Below, in pieces: positions 8,621 to 16,214 of a DNA stretch of 64,000 nucleotides. The DNA is taken from the NCBI RefSeq assembly GCF_016806835.2, contig NZ_CP086111.1, positions 3,049,001 to 3,113,000 on the forward strand, given 5' to 3'. The DNA comes from Skermanella rosea (lineage in GTDB: Bacteria; Pseudomonadota; Alphaproteobacteria; Azospirillales; Azospirillaceae). Numbering within the stretch: position 1 is the stretch's first letter; every line of letters starts with the position of its first letter. The translations under genes were made by a program, and so were the position numbers. The notes below the pieces were generated by a model. The model was not told the origin of the DNA, ran no database searches, and saw nothing but the letters and a program-made list of their open reading frames with translations.

Positions 8621-10321
8621 CTATAGAAGGCAGGTTCTCTCCGCTGCGCGCTCCAGTTCCAGGTCACGCAGCTTGAAACGCTGGATCTTGCCCGTTTCAG
8701 TTCGTGGCAGGGCGGTCATGAACTCGACCGCGCGCGGGTATTTGTAGCGGGCGAGATGTTTTCTCACGAAGGCCTGAAGTTCCGCTGCCAGTTCGGGGCC
8801 GCCCCGCACGCCGTCGGATGGAACGACGAAGGCCTTGGGGACGGTCCCTCGCCGATCGTCGGGAGAAGCGACCACCGCGCACTCGCGCACGGCGTGATGC
8901 TCCAGCAGCACCTCCTCGACCTCGATGCCGGAAATATTGTATCCGGAGGAAACGATCATGTCGTCGGTGCGGCCCCGGTACCAGAAATAGCCGTCGTCAT
9001 CGACCAGGAAGGCATCTCCCGGCAGGTTCCAGCCATGCTGCACGTATTCGGCTTGGCGGGGATCGTCCAGGTAGCGACAGCCCACCGGGCCACGGATCGC
9101 CAAGCGCCCCACCCGCCCGGCCGGAAGCGGACGGAAAGTCTCGTCCACGACCATGGCCTGATATCCCGACAGGGGCTTGCCCGTTGCGCCGGGGCGCAGC
9201 GCATCGGGCGGGTTTGCCATGAAGGTATGCAGCATCTCGGTTGAGCCGATAGTATCGATGATGGGCAGGCCGGTTGCTTCGAACCAGGCATCGAAGGTCC
9301 GGCGGGGCAGCGCCTCTGCTGCCGAGATACAGGCGCGCAAGGTGGGAAATGCCCGTCCGCGCCCCAGGTCGGCCATGGCGCGATAGCCGGTCGGAACCGA
9401 GAAGATCAGGGAGACGCCGTGTTCGGCCATCGCGTCGAGCAGCGCCTCGGGCGTCGCTGTCTCGACCAGGACACTGACGGCCCCGAGCCTCAGCGGAAAC
9501 AGGACCGCCGCACCGAGGCCGTATGTGAAAGCCAGGGAGGACCCGGCGCAGAACACGTCATCGGGTCCGGCATTCAGGATCTCGCGCGGCAGCCCTTCCG
9601 TGACGGCCATCAGGTCGCGCTGGAAATGGACGACGGCCTTGGGGCTCCCTGTGGTTCCGGACGTGAAGGCGATCAGGCAGACATCGCCGGCGTCGGTCGC
9701 GAAGGCCTCGAATCCGGGCGGCTGCTCCGCCATCCGTTCCGTCAGCTCGCCGAACGGCAGCACCACCGGCCCGGCGCCCGTCGCGGCATCCAGGGCGGCC
9801 AACTCCGGCAGTAGCCGATCGTCGCACAGCGCCAGCCGGGCTTCGGCCTTGGCGCAGATCACGCCGAGCTCGCGGCTGCGCAACAGAGGCATCGTCGGAA
9901 CGACGACTCCACCGGCTTTCGCGACCGCCAGCCAGCAGGCGACCAGCATCGGCGAATTCGGAGCGCGCAGCAGGACGCGGTTGCCGGCAACGAGGCCGAA
10001 GCCGCCGGTAAGCACCGAGGCGATGCGATCGATCCGGTCAGCCAGTTCGGCATAGGTGGTCACCCGTCCCGACTCAGCTTCGATCAGGCATGGCCGGGAA
10101 CCGCGCCCCTCGCGCACATGGCGGTCCACCAGTTCGACGGCGATGTTGAGCGGACCCTCGAAGCGGTATCTGGGCTGGTCGAAGAGTAATTCCGGCCACT
10201 GGTTCCGCGGCGGCAGCCGGTCGCGCGCGAACGCGTCGAACCGGCCGGCGTTGCCGCGTCCGGCATCGGGAGTGGGCGAATCGCCTCTGCCGCTCGTCTG
10301 GGACATGACTGGTCGTACCAT
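8621..10321 (-). CDS. Benzoate/2-aminobenzoate-CoA ligase-like acyl-CoA synthetase
   Basis: A 566-residue adenylate-forming enzyme of the ANL superfamily. It activates a carboxylate with ATP and joins it to CoA. The P-loop TSGTTGSPK, the adenylate motif DTIGSTEML and a C-terminal lysine motif (PRTETGKIQRF) are present. The N-terminal block DRLPPRNQWPELLFD and ELVDRHV are typical of the benzoate and 2-aminobenzoate CoA ligase branch, so an aromatic acid is the best guess. No ring-cleavage genes are adjacent. The ATG at 10321 is used; the ATG at 10306 is equally possible and neither has a strong ribosome site. Confidence 0.8.
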   Translation of the reverse strand: MVRPVMSQTSGRGDSPTPDAGRGNAGRFDAFARDRLPPRNQWPELLFDQPRYRFEGPLNIAVELVDRHVREGRGSRPCLIEAESGRVTTYAELADRIDRIASVLTGGFGLVAGNRVLLRAPNSPMLVACWLAVAKAGGVVVPTMPLLRSRELGVICAKAEARLALCDDRLLPELAALDAATGAGPVVLPFGELTERMAEQPPGFEAFATDAGDVCLIAFTSGTTGSPKAVVHFQRDLMAVTEGLPREILNAGPDDVFCAGSSLAFTYGLGAAVLFPLRLGAVSVLVETATPEALLDAMAEHGVSLIFSVPTGYRAMADLGRGRAFPTLRACISAAEALPRRTFDAWFEATGLPIIDTIGSTEMLHTFMANPPDALRPGATGKPLSGYQAMVVDETFRPLPAGRVGRLAIRGPVGCRYLDDPRQAEYVQHGWNLPGDAFLVDDDGYFWYRGRTDDMIVSSGYNISGIEVEEVLLEHHAVRECAVVASPDDRRGTVPKAFVVPSDGVRGGPELAAELQAFVRKHLARYKYPRAVEFMTALPRTETGKIQRFKLRDLELERAAERTCLL

Positions 10322-10370
10322 GCAGGGATGGCGGTCGGCAACCGGACCCCGGAGCGCCGGTTGCCGCTGG

Positions 10371-10901
10371 CTATCTGCCCATATAGTCGTCGATTTCCGT
10401 CTGCTGCATCACGTGGGTGGTGCCATGGATGATGCCGTTCGCCACCTGCATGATCTTGTGAAGCATTTCGACGGAGGTCGAGCAATCGAAGCGCAGCCGG
10501 TCGGAATCGTCGGCGGCGATCGCCGCCTCCATTCGGCCGAGCGTGAACAGGATCACCGCATCCATCTGCGCGATCGTCGCCTCGAACGGGGAGCGGAACT
10601 TGTTCGGAACATGGTCGTAGGCCTCGATCGCCAGTTCCTTCTCGGAGAAGCCGCTGTCACGGAAATGCTGCTGATAGGACTTGGGATGCCAGGCCCGGCA
10701 GTCCTCGACCATGTCGGGCATATCCGGAACCATTTCGATCAGCATGACGATCTCGTTGAAATGGTTCAGGTAATCCGTGGCAAGCAGGGTCTTGCCGGAG
10801 ATGTTCGCGTCGCGGACGCGGTCGCGCCATGCCACGAAGTCGTGAAGCTCGTGTTCCGGAATGCCCTGGAGAATCTGGGCGTCGATTTCTTCTTCAGACA
10901 T
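10371..10901 (-). CDS. Conserved-looking hypothetical protein, 176 aa
   Basis: I do not recognise this acidic, mostly helical, soluble protein. It has no signal peptide and no membrane segment. It contains several histidines and methionines (HGTTHVMQQTEID near the C-terminus, FNEIVMLIEMVPDMPDM in the middle), which could suit a helical bundle, but I cannot assign a metal or cofactor. The ATG at 10901 (MSEEEIDAQ) is preferred over a TTG eleven codons earlier. It lies 49 bases upstream of the CoA ligase gene on the same strand, so the two may be co-transcribed, with this gene first. Confidence 0.6.
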   Translation of the reverse strand: MSEEEIDAQILQGIPEHELHDFVAWRDRVRDANISGKTLLATDYLNHFNEIVMLIEMVPDMPDMVEDCRAWHPKSYQQHFRDSGFSEKELAIEAYDHVPNKFRSPFEATIAQMDAVILFTLGRMEAAIAADDSDRLRFDCSTSVEMLHKIMQVANGIIHGTTHVMQQTEIDDYMGR

Positions 10902-11077
10902 AGGCAAATCCGGCTTGACAAAGAAATACTGCAAAAGCCCAAAGATACATCAACCTTGACAGGTACGCGACGGTACTAAACCCGGCGCGATCGCAATGAT
11001 ATCCCATGGACACTACCAGAAACCATCGGCAAACCGGTGGGATTTGCTAGCCGGAATGACAGAGGAACGACGAAAAG

Positions 11078-11111
11078 AGCCGCCCGCGGGCATAGGACCC
11101 GCGTGGCGGCT
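11078..11111 (-). terminator. Strong hairpin, T-rich on the minus strand
   Basis: AGCCGCC (11078-11084) pairs with GGCGGCT (11105-11111), extended by CGCGGG and CCCGCG with one bulged base. On the minus strand the stem is followed by CTTTTCG, so it looks like an intrinsic terminator for leftward transcription. It follows closely on the short open frame 11129-11224. Confidence 0.55.
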
Positions 11112-11128
11112 TCGCAGTGGCTGGCGGT

Positions 11129-11224
11129 TCAGGGAGGAATCACACCATTGCACTGGGAACACGCCTTTGCCTGCCAAGTTCCGAAGAATTCTTCAGCCTC
11201 GAACCGTTTCAGGATGAAGGGCAT
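11129..11224 (-). CDS. Possible 31-aa micropeptide between two terminators
   Basis: An ATG-initiated open frame of 31 residues (MPFILKRFEAEEFF at the start) with a CSQC pair near the C-terminus. The bases before the ATG (GAAGAGACCGAA) give at best a weak ribosome site. What makes it worth noting is its setting: leftward terminators lie at 11271-11315 upstream and 11078-11111 downstream, so this 160-base segment would need its own promoter and would make a separate small transcript. It may equally encode a non-coding RNA or nothing. Confidence 0.2.
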   Translation of the reverse strand: MPFILKRFEAEEFFGTWQAKACSQCNGVIPP

Positions 11225-11270
11225 TTCGGTCTCTTCGGCTTGCAGAACACGAGCAGACTCGGTGTCCGGC

Positions 11271-11315
11271 AGGAAAAGAAAGGGTGCGTCGCCAGATGCC
11301 TGACGGCCGCACCCT
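11271..11315 (-). terminator. Intrinsic terminator downstream of the DUF4170 gene
   Basis: AGGGTGCG (11281-11288) and CGCACCCT (11308-11315) form an 8-bp stem. On the minus strand it is followed directly by TTCTTTTCCT (plus-strand 11271-11280). This is a standard intrinsic terminator for the DUF4170 gene, whose stop lies about 140 bases upstream. Confidence 0.75.
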
Positions 11316-11451
11316 AGGTCGGGAACACTTGCCTCACCCTCAGCTAGGGCTCATTAACCTTATTCCGCAATCCCTTGCAGTTTGGTTAACGACACCGCCG
11401 CTCCCGGCATCCCTTGCAGGCTTGCCGTCGGAGCTGCCCCCGATCCGCCGG

Positions 11452-11694
11452 TCAGTGGCCGTGCCCGTCCCCATCGGTCGCGGGATCCAGGAACCGGTGC
11501 ATGTGGACGATGAAATAGCGCATGTGCGCGTCGTCGATGGTGGCCGCTGCGGCACCGCGCCAAGCCTTGTAGGCCTCGGCGTAGTTCGGAAAGATGCCGA
11601 CGATGTGAAGCTTGTTCGGATCGACGAACTCGGTCGAGTCCGGGCTGACCAGCTGTCCGCCGAAAACCAGGTGAAGCAGTTGCTTGTTGGGCAC
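11452..11694 (-). CDS. DUF4170 family protein
   Basis: An 80-residue soluble protein matching the alphaproteobacterial DUF4170 pattern: LHLVFGG near the N-terminus, then IVGIFPNYAEAYKAW, then DDAHMRYFIVHMHRFLDP. The family's function is unknown. The start is a GTG, fixed by AGGAGG seven bases upstream. The C-terminus ends in DGDGHGH, a short acidic/His tail. It stands alone and is followed by a good leftward terminator at 11271-11315. Confidence 0.85.
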   Translation of the reverse strand: MPNKQLLHLVFGGQLVSPDSTEFVDPNKLHIVGIFPNYAEAYKAWRGAAAATIDDAHMRYFIVHMHRFLDPATDGDGHGH

Positions 11695-11927
11695 CGAGAG
11701 CCTCCTTCTACTCAGATCGGGAGGGCGGTCCGGTCCAGTGGTCCGCCAACGGCCGCGAATCCGCCGGCAGAGCCGCCATGGCGCCCGATGACCGCCCGCT
11801 GGCCGCGCTATAGCATGGCTGAACCCGTGATGCCCGAGCTATACGAATCCCGCGGCGGCCATACGATGGAGCTGCGGCGAGATGCCGCTGAAGCTGCGCT
11901 TTCCTCGGGAGAGGGGCTGCACCTGTT

Positions 11928-13184
11928 TCATCCCATGGTCATCGGACGGGTCCGCTCGACACAGGGCATGGCACGCCCCTCGAGGACCGCGTCCAGCCGC
12001 GCCAGCCCCGCTTCCCAGGAATGGTATGCCTGGACCCGGGCGCGGGCGGCGCGCCCGACCGCCGTCCCCAGCGGCGGGTACAGGGCGGCAAGCACGGCCT
12101 GGGCGACGTCCGCTGGCTCCGCGGCAAGCCAGAGGTCCTGCTCGATCTGGTCACGGAAGGCGCCGAGCGCGCCCGGCGTCGCCACGACCGGCCGTCCCAT
12201 CGCCATCGCCTCCAGCACCGGACGGGGATTGGGCAGGCTGAAGGGGGCGACCACGACGGCGGCGTGGGCGAGCCAGGGGCGCATGTCGCGGACACCGGTC
12301 GCAAGGGTGACGCCGGGGCAAGCCGTGGGCGGTGGAAACCCGGAGCCGAGATCCCGGGTAGCCAGGATCAGCCGGCAATCGGGCGCCGCGGCGCGTACGC
12401 GGGGCAGCACCTCGACGGCGAACCACTTCGCGGCATCGACATCGGCCGGCCCATCCAGCGCACAGGCCATCAGGATCGAGCGGCCGCCGAACGGCAGCGG
12501 CGGCGGGTAGCGGCCATCGTTGGGCGAGAAGCGGACGGTGTCGATGCCGTCGGGAACATGATGGATCCGGCCGGCGACCTCGGGCAACAGCCGTCGGAGC
12601 TTGGCGACCGCGGGTGCCGAGTTCAGAAGGCTGGCATCCCAGGAGGCAAGGCGGTGCTGGTCCAGCAGCAGCATCGCGCGCAGTTCCCGGGTCCGGAGCC
12701 AGCGCCAGATCCCCTGGGCGGGCCGCCACTGCTCCGTCGCCGACTCCCCTCCCCAGGGGTTGCCGTCGATATCCGAACGGTCGAGGACGCGCCGCGCCGG
12801 CAGGTCCGGACGCATCAGGGCGTATGGCGCCATGGCGGCACAGAGCGCCAGGACGCGGGTCGGACGGCGCTCGCTCCAGATCCGCTCTACCCAGATCGAC
12901 AGCCCGGCATCCCTGCCCGGCCGCAAGGGCCGGTTGAACCCGAACAGGCCTGCCGGGCCCGGTCCCTTGGCTGCCGGTGGGCAACCGCGGGCAAAGAAGA
13001 CGCTGTGGCAGAACTGGCGGACGAAACCCTCCTGCCGCCGATCGATCGAGTCGTCCGCGAAGCAGCCGAGATGGACCCGATAACGTCCCGAAAGATACCG
13101 CAGCATACGCCAGGCGCGTGGCGAGGCACCGGATTGCTCCGGGTGCGGAATGTGGGGAGTGAGAAGCAACAGGTCCTGCATCGC
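11928..13184 (-). CDS. TIGR03087-like glycosyltransferase, group 1
   Basis: A GT-B glycosyltransferase of about 418 residues, resembling the TIGR03087 family usually found in exopolysaccharide loci tied to the XrtA/PEP-CTERM system. The N-terminal lobe opens with LLLTPHIPHPEQSGASPRAW and RYRVHLGCFADD. The C-terminal nucleotide-sugar lobe has HHVPDGIDT and the PVLEAMAMGRPVVATP donor-binding motif. The frame stays open upstream to 13328, adding 48 Cys-rich residues that do not look like the family, so I start at MQDLLLL (13184). No ribosome site decides this. No other exopolysaccharide gene is in the window, so it is isolated here. Confidence 0.75.
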   Translation of the reverse strand, partial: AMQDLLLLTPHIPHPEQSGASPRAWRMLRYLSGRYRVHLGCFADDSIDRRQEGFVRQFCHSVFFARGCPPAAKGPGPAGLFGFNRPLRPGRDAGLSIWVERIWSERRPTRVLALCAAMAPYALMRPDLPARRVLDRSDIDGNPWGGESATEQWRPAQGIWRWLRTRELRAMLLLDQHRLASWDASLLNSAPAVAKLRRLLPEVAGRIHHVPDGIDTVRFSPNDGRYPPPLPFGGRSILMACALDGPADVDAAKWFAVEVLPRVRAAAPDCRLILATRDLGSGFPPPTACPGVTLATGVRDMRPWLAHAAVVVAPFSLPNPRPVLEAMAMGRPVVATPGALGAFRDQIEQDLWLAAEPADVAQAVLAALYPPLGTAVGRAARARVQAYHSWEAGLARLDAVLEGRAMPCVERTRPMTMG

Positions 13185-13355
13185 GATGGGATAACCCACC
13201 GCTCTGGGGCATGGTTCCGGGACTGGAACGAACACTTTCGAGCCACCGGCACACTGCTCGCAACGGCAGTCCATGGGCACGACCTTGACAACCGTTCCGC
13301 GTCCTTCGACTCTCCGCGCTGAAATCAATAAAACCCATTGCGAGGTATATCAATC

Positions 13356-13811
13356 ATGCGGAAGAGCAGCATTGCCGCCGTTGCGGCCATCGTCGGTGCG
13401 CTCCTGGTCGGGACCGCTATCCTGTCCGCCGGCGTCCAAGCCGCCGACGATCCGGTGAAGGTCCGCAAGGAAGGCTTCGACGGCAACAAGAAGGCGATGG
13501 GAGCCATCAAGAAGATCCTGGAGGATGGTGCCGACCTGGGAGGCGCCGCCGCCCCCGCGCAGTCCCTCGCCTCCTTCGCCAAGCAGGTGCCCGGGCTGTT
13601 CCCGGCCGGGTCCGACAAGGGCGACACGAAGGCCAAGCCGGCGATCTGGACCAGCCCCGCCGACTTCACCGCGAAGGCCCAGGCGTTCGAGACGGAAAGC
13701 GCCAAGCTCGTCCAGGTGATCGCATCCGGAGAGAAGGCGGCGGTTCAGAAACAGTTCGGTGCGGTCGGCGGCACCTGCAAGGCTTGCCACGACGCATACC
13801 GGGCGGAATAG
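13356..13811 (+). CDS. Cytochrome c' / c-556 family protein
   Basis: A 151-residue periplasmic monohaem cytochrome. A Sec signal peptide (MRKSSIAAV to about residue 29, cleaved after VQA) precedes a four-helix bundle. The single haem motif CKACH lies at the extreme C-terminus, as in cytochrome c'. These proteins bind NO or act in electron transfer. The ATG at 13356 is chosen because the signal peptide begins there and GAGG lies upstream. It faces a b-type cytochrome gene on the other strand with 53 bases between the stops, a pairing that suggests they work together. Confidence 0.9.
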   Translation: MRKSSIAAVAAIVGALLVGTAILSAGVQAADDPVKVRKEGFDGNKKAMGAIKKILEDGADLGGAAAPAQSLASFAKQVPGLFPAGSDKGDTKAKPAIWTSPADFTAKAQAFETESAKLVQVIASGEKAAVQKQFGAVGGTCKACHDAYRAE

Positions 13812-13864
13812 CCCCTAGTCCCGACCGGACCGCCGCCGGGGGGCTGCCTCGCGACGCTGGCCGG

Positions 13865-14554
13865 TCAGGCGACCGTCACCAGCGTCGCGACCAGCGCCAC
13901 GGCCAGAGCGGCGATCAGGGCGGCCGGCAGCAGCCCCGCTTGACTTGGCGGGTCCACGGTGATTCCGTCCGGGACGATCTTGCGTCCCGTCAGCATCGGC
14001 CGGACGAGATTTTCCCCGCGAAGGAGCAGATATCCCGCGATGACGGCGACGTGTACCGCGATCATCGCCAGGATCAGGTTGAATGCCAGACGGTGGACCG
14101 TGCTGAGCAGTTTCACCACGGCAATTCCGGCATGGGGGACCAGCGGCCCGTCGACCAGGATGTCGTCGCTGGTGAAAAGGCCGCTCCCCGCCTGCACCGT
14201 CAGGACCAGGAGAAGCGCCGCGACCATCCATCCGCCCAAGGGGTTGTGTCCGAGAACAGGGCGGGGGTGCGTGCCGGATGACCGCAGCTCGCGCAGATGC
14301 TCGAAGGCCGCCGCCGGCCCCTTCAGGAAATCGCTGAACCGGGCGGACCTGCTGCCGACGAAGCCCCAGGCCAGACGGAACAGCAACAGCGACAGTATGA
14401 AATAGCCGCTGACGAAATGAACACGCATCCAGCCGAGTTCGCCGCTTGCCCAGGAGGTGCCGACCGCCGCCACCAGAAGCCAATGAAACAGCCGGACCGG
14501 CAGGTCCCAGACGGCCACGGAACGCGCCCGGGCGCTCTTATCATACTCCTTCAT
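13865..14554 (-). CDS. b-type cytochrome, B561/HupC-like
   Basis: A 229-residue integral membrane protein with four main hydrophobic helices. It carries the haem-ligand pattern of the cytochrome b561 / Ni,Fe-hydrogenase cytochrome b family: WDLPVRLFHWLL near the N-terminus, MRVHFVSGY, a later STVHRLAF and IAVHVAVI. It would pass electrons between the quinone pool and a periplasmic c-type cytochrome, most simply the convergent cytochrome c' next door. A last helix of Ala, Val and Leu closes the protein. The ATG at 14554 has GGGAG ten bases upstream; the open frame before it does not look like this family. Confidence 0.85.
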   Translation of the reverse strand: MKEYDKSARARSVAVWDLPVRLFHWLLVAAVGTSWASGELGWMRVHFVSGYFILSLLLFRLAWGFVGSRSARFSDFLKGPAAAFEHLRELRSSGTHPRPVLGHNPLGGWMVAALLLVLTVQAGSGLFTSDDILVDGPLVPHAGIAVVKLLSTVHRLAFNLILAMIAVHVAVIAGYLLLRGENLVRPMLTGRKIVPDGITVDPPSQAGLLPAALIAALAVALVATLVTVA

Positions 14555-14909
14555 GATGACTCCCTGGCATGCTACGGTAGGTCCGTTGATGATGCGGCGC
14601 GAATGGTTGACGGCCGGCGGTGGCATTCGCCGGCCGCGCGGTTATCGGGGCGATCATAGGGCCGATCGAAATCCCGCAAAGGAAGAACAACAGCGGCCAA
14701 TCGCCTCTGTCGGCAATGCAACGGCGGGCACTATCCCGAAAGACTTAACCTTTCGCGCAGCAGACAACATCGTTTGCCGCACTACTCTTTATGCTCGCTC
14801 AAAAATGAGGCCGGGGACTACACTTGCGCAGTCGGCTTGAATTCGTTCCGCGCGCGGGATAAACAGACACCATCCCTTCAAGGAACGGAAGGGGACCTGC
14901 GGAGGATAT
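14555..14909. other. 355-bp divergent intergenic region
   Basis: This stretch separates the divergent cytochrome b and phyR genes and must hold both promoters. I looked for the EcfG-type pattern (GGAAC, 16-18 bases, GTT) expected near general stress genes and found no convincing copy. A GGAGGATAT ribosome site precedes phyR. I see no gene or stable hairpin in it. Confidence 0.5.
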
Positions 14910-15731
14910 ATGGAAGCGCAAGCCCGGAGACTGATGGCTCAGTTGCCGTACATGCGACGCTACGGGCGCGCGCTCACCGGCTCCACGTCGCGCGGCGACG
15001 ATCTGGTTACGCGTGCGGTGGAAGCCGCGCTGGCCGACCCCGAGCGCTACCACCTGGAAGGCGACGAGGAAACGGTGACGCGGCGCCGGCTTTACGCGCT
15101 GCTCAACGATCTGTTCGATACCGAACCCGCATTGTCCGAGGCGCCGGAGCCTGGGCACCCGATCGAGGCGGCGCTGAGCAGCCTTCCGGAACTCGAGCGC
15201 CGCGTCTTCCTGCTGGTCAGCCTGGAAGAGTTGTCGACGACGCAGGCGGCGGAGGTGATCGGGGTGCCGGTGGAGCAGGTGCGGGAGGCTCTCGGCAGGG
15301 CGCAAAACGCCATGCGCGAGCAGTTGGTCGCGAACATCCTGATCGTAGAGGACGACGCGATCATCGCCTACGACCTGACCGAAACCGTTCTGGCCATGGG
15401 CCACAAGGTCTGCGGCACGGCTGCAACGATGGAAGAGGCGCTGGCGACCGCCGCTGCCAACCAGCCCAGCCTGGCGCTGATGGACCTGCGTCTGGCGCAT
15501 GGCGGGAGCGGCATCACCACGGCCCAGGCCCTGCGGGAATCGCGGGCGCTGCCGATCATCTTCGTCACGGCTTTCGCCGAGGAACTCAAGCAGCGGGGCC
15601 TCGACTACCTGGGACCGGTCATCAAGAAGCCCTTCACCCGCGAGCAGATCGAGCGGGCGATCACCCAGGCGGTGTTCACGCCGCGCCCGGGCGACGCCAA
15701 GTCGACCCTGGCCGGCCGATCGGTCGGATAG
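14910..15731 (+). CDS. phyR: PhyR general stress response regulator
   Basis: A 273-residue protein. The N-terminal sigma-like half (residues about 1-140, related to region 2 and region 4 of ECF sigma factors) is followed by a receiver domain (about 143-260). The receiver has the acceptor D in LALMDLRL, the FVTAFAE motif of the FAT-GUY receivers and the Lys in IKKPF. In alphaproteobacteria phosphorylated PhyR binds the anti-sigma factor NepR and frees the sigma factor EcfG. Neither nepR nor ecfG is adjacent here, unlike the usual layout. GGAGG lies four bases upstream of the ATG. The gene converges on the NifX-like gene. Confidence 0.95.
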   Translation: MEAQARRLMAQLPYMRRYGRALTGSTSRGDDLVTRAVEAALADPERYHLEGDEETVTRRRLYALLNDLFDTEPALSEAPEPGHPIEAALSSLPELERRVFLLVSLEELSTTQAAEVIGVPVEQVREALGRAQNAMREQLVANILIVEDDAIIAYDLTETVLAMGHKVCGTAATMEEALATAAANQPSLALMDLRLAHGGSGITTAQALRESRALPIIFVTAFAEELKQRGLDYLGPVIKKPFTREQIERAITQAVFTPRPGDAKSTLAGRSVG

Positions 15732-15741
15732 CCTCACTCCG

Positions 15742-16101
15742 TCAGTGATCGTGATCGCACCGTTCCGGCAGCGGCGCCGGGGCCGACAATGTGCCTGCGA
15801 AGTATCCTTTCACCGCGGCGACCGGGTCGGTCTCCGACGTCAGGACGGCCTGGATACCCCGGTTCGCGCATTTCCGGATGAACTTCTCCCGGGCATTCCC
15901 CGTGATGACGACGGTGACCTCGTCCAGCGGGTGCGCACCTTCGCCCTCGAACACGTGGAAGATCTGGTCTTCCGCCAGGAACAGATCCTTGACCTTGACC
16001 GGCTCCGTTCCCGCCTCGCCCTCGTAGACGAGGAAGCTCCGGCACCGGCCGGCATGGGGAGTGATGGTCTCCAGATCGAGGCTGGTAAGGGCGAAGCGCA
16101 T
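15742..16101 (-). CDS. NifX/NifB-type FeMo-cofactor domain protein
   Basis: A 119-residue single-domain protein of the dinitrogenase iron-molybdenum cofactor biosynthesis superfamily (NifX, NifY, MTH1175). In that family small proteins carry or hold Fe-S/Mo cofactor precursors. The core pattern is VLVYEGEAG-like, then EVTVVITGNAREKFIRKCANRGIQ, and the tail CDHDH has a Cys and two His. The ATG at 16101 is chosen because CAGGAG lies nine bases upstream; the frame before it is unlike the family. No nif genes are in this window, so a link to nitrogenase is unproven. Confidence 0.7.
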   Translation of the reverse strand: MRFALTSLDLETITPHAGRCRSFLVYEGEAGTEPVKVKDLFLAEDQIFHVFEGEGAHPLDEVTVVITGNAREKFIRKCANRGIQAVLTSETDPVAAVKGYFAGTLSAPAPLPERCDHDH

Positions 16102-16214
16102 GCTCGGGAACTCCTGATACGACGACTGTCCCCGAACATGCGACGGCCGGCGGCCCGGCATCATTGAAGTGCCGCAACCACCGGCCTGCATGTCGATTTG
16201 CCGCAGAGGCCGGC

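Noticed and set aside
11284..12510. Plus-strand frame across the DUF4170 gene and the glycosyltransferase
   Set aside because: Antisense to two recognisable genes and without a coherent protein pattern.
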